DNA from: Pontibacter actiniarum
Lineage (GTDB): Bacteria > Bacteroidota > Bacteroidia > Cytophagales > Hymenobacteraceae
Reading direction: 5' to 3'
NCBI RefSeq assembly: GCF_003585765.1
Contig: NZ_CP021235.1
Location: 1,178,001 to 1,242,000 of the forward strand
Length of the DNA: 64,000 nucleotides
A model generated the notes under the pieces. That model searched no databases and had not been told where the DNA came from. It saw nothing but the letters and a program-made list of their open reading frames with translations. The stretch's first letter is position 1, and every line of letters starts with the position of its first letter. Shown here piece by piece: positions 60,968 through 64,000 of this stretch. Made by a program: the position numbers and the translations under genes.

Positions 60968-62893
60968 GTGAAGAAAAGAATATCCGCCTTTATACTTGTA
61001 GTGCTGTGTTTGCTGCTGGCAAAGCAGGCAGCCGTTGCCCAAATCATCGATGATACCACGAAAGTAATCTACAGCCCTAAAACAGTGCTGGAGCTGTATG
61101 AGCAGGATGTGCTGGAGGGGCGCTATACGGCGGTGCCAATCGATACAACGCTGAACAACATGCACAACGAGCGCTACTGGTACAGCGACACAAGCTTTTA
61201 CCAGCACCTGGGCAACGTGGGCACGGCGGCCACGCCGATGCTGTTTCAGATGCCGGATAAAATAGGGGTGAGGCTGGGCAAAAACATCTTCGACCGCTAC
61301 GCCTACCAGCCGGACAGGATAAACTATTTCGATACCCGCTCCCCGTACACGCACCTGTACTACATACAGGGTGGCCGCGGTGAGCAGGTGTTCGAGGCGC
61401 TCCATACCCGGAACATCAACCCCCGCTGGAACTTCGGAGTGGCTTACCGCATCCTTTCGGCGGATCAGCAGATAGGGCCTGCCTCCCAGGCCAAGGCGAC
61501 CAAAGGCTTCCTGGATAACCAGGCCGTAAAGTTGTTTACGCACTACCGCTCAGAGAACGAAAAGTATGACCTGTTCCTGAACTACACCTTCATGAAAGTG
61601 GAGGAGGTGGAGACGGGTGGTATTGACACGACGGCCAGCGTGGACGATGCCCTGGCACGTTTCAACGAGGCGCCGGTGTACCTGACACAGGCCCAGAATG
61701 AGGAGTCGCGGAACAACTTCCACCTGATGCACATCTATCGCCTGGCCAAGGAAAACCTGAAGGTATACCATATCCTTGACTATTACCGGCAGCGCAACGA
61801 GTATACCGATGACGATATCCCTGCTACCCTGATTGACGAGGAAGGAAACGGTACTTCTTACCTGTATCCTAACTTCTACCTGAGTGCCAACCGCACAAAA
61901 GACGCCACCGAGTACAACGAACTGGAAAACACCTTTGGCCTGACTGGCAACAACAAGCTTTCTTCCTATAGAGCGTACGTTAGGTTGCGCAATGCGGGCA
62001 TTACCTATGAGGCGTTGCAGGAGACCTCCACCTCTGATACTGCCACCGCAACTGTTTACAATACCATTAGCACCAGCGGAGACTATAACCAGGTATTTAT
62101 TGGCGGCAATATCCGGCTGTTCTATAAACAGCTGGCAGAGCTGACCGGCAGTGCCGAGTACCAGCTAGCCGGTGATTACCGGGTAAAGGGCCTTGCCAGG
62201 ATCGGGGGCGCCTACGGCTCTTTGGAGCGCGTGCTTTACTCGCCATCGCGTGTGCAGGAAAACATACTCAGCAACCATTTTGAGTGGGACAGGGATTTCG
62301 GCAACACCGTGGTAGACCGTATCGGCGCAGGCCTGCACCAGAAGGTCGGTAACCGCCAGTATGTGAAGCTGGATGCCCACTACACAAACATCAAGCGCCT
62401 GGTGTACTATAACAGCGATGCCATGCCTGCGCAGGAGAGCGGCAACCAGCGTTTCTGGGGTGGCACCTTCTCCCACAGTATCTTCTTCGGGCCACTGCAT
62501 TTCGAGAACCTGGTGGCCTACCACAATACGGACGAAGCCGATAAAATACGCATGCCGGACTGGCTGTGGGAGTCTAAAGCTTATATAGAGGGTCCCATCT
62601 TTAAGAACGCGCTGTACCTACAGCTCGGTGTGCAGGGGACTTATGCCAGCGAATACTACGCTTACCATTACATGCCGGTGACGCAGCAGTTCTTTGTTCA
62701 GAACAACTTCCAGGTGCAGGGATACCCGGTACTGGATGTGTTTCTGAATGCCGATATCAAAACGGTGAATGTGTTCCTGAAAATGAGCCACGTAAACGCA
62801 GAGCTCACAGAGCCGGTTTACTTCGTAACGCCGCTCTATCCGGGTCTGCGCCGTAGCTTTGTATTCGGATTGAAATGGCGCTTTTTTGATTAA
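60968..62893 (+). CDS. Putative outer-membrane porin (Porin_10 family)
   Basis: A 641-residue protein with a signal peptide from a GTG start (MKKRISAFILVVLCLLLAKQ, cut after AVA). The N-terminal plug-like part has YSPKTVLELYEQDVLEGRY and FDTRSPYTHLYYIQGGRGEQ, the pattern of the PF14121 putative porins of Bacteroidota. The rest is a large barrel with many strands (RWNFGVAYRILSADQQ, FGPLHFENLVAYHN) and ends in FGLKWRFFD, close to the usual terminal aromatic. The transported solute is unknown. It lies 38 bp after lpxK. Confidence 0.87.
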   Translation: MKKRISAFILVVLCLLLAKQAAVAQIIDDTTKVIYSPKTVLELYEQDVLEGRYTAVPIDTTLNNMHNERYWYSDTSFYQHLGNVGTAATPMLFQMPDKIGVRLGKNIFDRYAYQPDRINYFDTRSPYTHLYYIQGGRGEQVFEALHTRNINPRWNFGVAYRILSADQQIGPASQAKATKGFLDNQAVKLFTHYRSENEKYDLFLNYTFMKVEEVETGGIDTTASVDDALARFNEAPVYLTQAQNEESRNNFHLMHIYRLAKENLKVYHILDYYRQRNEYTDDDIPATLIDEEGNGTSYLYPNFYLSANRTKDATEYNELENTFGLTGNNKLSSYRAYVRLRNAGITYEALQETSTSDTATATVYNTISTSGDYNQVFIGGNIRLFYKQLAELTGSAEYQLAGDYRVKGLARIGGAYGSLERVLYSPSRVQENILSNHFEWDRDFGNTVVDRIGAGLHQKVGNRQYVKLDAHYTNIKRLVYYNSDAMPAQESGNQRFWGGTFSHSIFFGPLHFENLVAYHNTDEADKIRMPDWLWESKAYIEGPIFKNALYLQLGVQGTYASEYYAYHYMPVTQQFFVQNNFQVQGYPVLDVFLNADIKTVNVFLKMSHVNAELTEPVYFVTPLYPGLRRSFVFGLKWRFFD

Positions 62894-62957
62894 AAAGTAA
62901 GCCCCTTTCTAGGGGTGGCAGCAGGTTCGCCGCCTGCACAAGTGTCCGTTCAAAATT

Positions 62958-63572
62958 ATGTTTATGTCTACTACCCAACCTACCAAAACCATACTTCGCC
63001 TAGAGCTGCCAACTGATCCGCGCTGGGTGAACATTGCCGAAAAGAATATCGAGGAAATACTGGTTGACCACGCCTACTGTGAGCAGAAGGCTGCTACCTC
63101 AGGCATTTCCCTTATCGTGAAATACCCGGACAAGGAGCGCCTGGTAGAGGAGATGACGGAGCTGGTAGCCGAGGAGTGGAGCCACTTCGAGCGGGTAATG
63201 GAGCAGCTCAAAAAGCGCGGCTACGGCCTGGGGCGCAACCGCCCGGATGAGTATGTGGTGGAGCTGACCAAGCACATCCGTAAAGGCAACAAACGCGAGC
63301 GCCAGCTCATGGACCACCTGCTGGTAAACGCGCTGATTGAGGCCCGCAGCTGTGAGCGCTTCAAACTGCTCTGGAAGAACATCCAGGACGAGGAGCTGCA
63401 GAAGTTCTACTACGAACTGATGGTGTCGGAAGCGGGGCACTATGTGAGCTTTGTGAAGCTGGCCAAAGAGTACATGCCAGCCGAGGAGGTGGATGCCCGC
63501 CTGAAAGAGCTATTGGCCATCGAGGCCGAAATCATCCGTAACCTGGAGCCGCGCCCCGACCGCATGCACTAA
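62958..63572 (+). CDS. miaE: tRNA-(ms2io6A)-hydroxylase, MiaE-like
   Basis: Non-haem diiron enzyme of the ferritin-like fold that hydroxylates the isopentenyl side chain of ms2i6A37 in tRNA. The 204-residue protein shows the iron ligands in AEEWSHFERVMEQL (Glu, His), IEARSCERF (Glu) and VSEAGHYVSF (Glu, His), and an upstream Glu in DHAYCEQKAA. It starts at ATG 62958 or 62964. MiaB, which makes its substrate, is encoded 8 kb away in this window. Confidence 0.92.
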   Translation: MFMSTTQPTKTILRLELPTDPRWVNIAEKNIEEILVDHAYCEQKAATSGISLIVKYPDKERLVEEMTELVAEEWSHFERVMEQLKKRGYGLGRNRPDEYVVELTKHIRKGNKRERQLMDHLLVNALIEARSCERFKLLWKNIQDEELQKFYYELMVSEAGHYVSFVKLAKEYMPAEEVDARLKELLAIEAEIIRNLEPRPDRMH

Positions 63573-63576
63573 GTTA

Positions 63577-63627
63577 GTTGAGAGTTAAGAGTTAAGAGTG
63601 CAGTAGCTACAACTCTTAACTCTCAAC
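63577..63627. repeat. Inverted repeat with AACTCTTAACTC words after miaE
   Basis: GTTGAGAGTTAAGAGT (63577-63592) is the exact complement of ACTCTTAACTCTCAAC (63612-63627). The same words occur at 4973-4997 in the his operon. It has no long T-run after it, but may still end transcription of the convergent genes. Confidence 0.6.
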
Positions 63628-63638
63628 TCATAACTTCC

Positions 63639-64000
63639 CTAGGTTTTCTGTTTTTTCTTCTTGGCCGCCGGGAAAAGAATGTTGTTAAGTATAAGCCTGT
63701 AGCCGGGGGAATTCGGGTGAAGCGCCAGGTCAGTGGGGTCTTCGCCGACAAGGTGCTGATAGTCCTCCGGGTCGTGGCCGCTGTAGAAGGTCCAGGTGCC
63801 GCGCCCGTAGGTGCCGTGCATGTAGCGTATCTCGCCCAGCTCCTTATTCTCGCCCATGACCACTACCTCTGGCTTTACCAGGCCCTTCCGGAAAGCCGTC
63901 GTCTGCCCCATAAAGCCTTTGATGGTCTTGACGTGGTTTTGCGTGAGCATAGTCGGGATAGGGTCCCACTTGGCGGAGAAGGTAAACAGCTGAAAGTAGT
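63639..64000 (-). CDS. C-terminal part of an asparagine synthetase B-like protein, truncated by the window edge
   Basis: The frame on the minus strand is open to the window end (upstream of the internal Met it reads YFQLFTFSAKWDPIPT), so the gene starts outside. The visible 120 residues include PEVVVMGENKELGEIRYMHG, the GTWTFYSGHDPEDYQH phrase and LHPNSPGYRLILNNILFPAA, ending in a Lys-rich tail. From memory this C-terminus belongs to a Bacteroidota protein annotated as asparagine synthetase B, of uncertain real function. Confidence that it is a real partial gene is high; the name is moderate. Confidence 0.65.
   Translation of the reverse strand, partial: YFQLFTFSAKWDPIPTMLTQNHVKTIKGFMGQTTAFRKGLVKPEVVVMGENKELGEIRYMHGTYGRGTWTFYSGHDPEDYQHLVGEDPTDLALHPNSPGYRLILNNILFPAAKKKKQKT

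Overview
The window comes from a member of the Bacteroidota, most likely order Cytophagales and close to Pontibacter/Hymenobacteraceae. The family assignment is inferred from gene content, not from a search. Supporting signs are a secreted protein with a type IX secretion C-terminal sorting domain, promoter boxes of the Bacteroidota type (TTTG-N20-TAnnTTTG), a Porin_10 outer-membrane protein, a DUF4159 protein, a BY-kinase exopolysaccharide locus, TTG/GTG starts without strong Shine-Dalgarno sequences, and roughly even base composition. I see no prophage, insertion sequence, CRISPR array or rRNA; almost everything is chromosomal housekeeping DNA with intact genes.

Layout. 1-5.7 kb: the 3' part of a DAHP synthase gene, a short leader-like ORF with a terminator, mgtE, then a histidine gene block (hisH-hisA-hisF-hisIE) preceded by a His-codon leader peptide and terminator, i.e. 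an attenuator. 5.7-12.2 kb: an alpha/beta hydrolase, an AsmA-like membrane-anchored protein, an M20 amidohydrolase-alanine racemase pair, and a type IX-secreted protein. 12.4-18.6 kb: an eight-PAS soluble hybrid histidine kinase and a sigma-54 response regulator, transcribed regulator first. 19-24 kb: DUF1206 membrane protein, DUF4136 lipoprotein, CPA2 antiporter, HD hydrolase and an unrecognised 153-residue protein. 24.2-30.5 kb: an exopolysaccharide block (DUF481 protein, Wza-like lipoprotein, Wzc-like tyrosine kinase, GDP-fucose synthase, GDP-mannose dehydratase). 30.6-31.0 kb: three identical tRNA-Asp genes in a perfect 132-bp tandem array. 31.2-42.7 kb: accA, MBL hydrolase, patatin, beta-barrel protein, acyltransferase, smc, a polytopic glycosyltransferase-like protein, two small proteins and rsmE. 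42.9-46.7 kb: pckA and a POT peptide transporter separated by 700 bp that end in a GC-rich structured element. 46.8-50.1 kb: a lipoprotein with an apparently leaderless mRNA, groEL, groES and secG. 50.1-55.0 kb: a run on the minus strand of miaB, a sigma-54 activator without receiver, lptE, an acidic TPR-like protein and secG. 55.1-59.8 kb: nif3-like, zinc-ribbon coiled-coil, TPR and pabB genes. 59.9-64 kb: lpxK, a porin, miaE-like hydroxylase and the 3' end of an asparagine-synthetase-B-like gene.

Genes that work together: HisHAF-IE carry out five consecutive activities of histidine synthesis and are probably under ribosome-stalling attenuation; the regulator, kinase and type IX-secreted protein lie consecutively on one strand and may form one signalling unit; Wza/Wzc/Fcl/Gmd make and export a fucose-containing polymer; LpxK, LptE and the acyltransferase belong to envelope lipid assembly; MiaB and MiaE act in sequence on tRNA A37. 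The observations most worth a second look are the his attenuator, the similar but unexplained leader upstream of mgtE, an 18-bp perfect inverted repeat in a 460-bp gap, and the structured element upstream of the peptide transporter.
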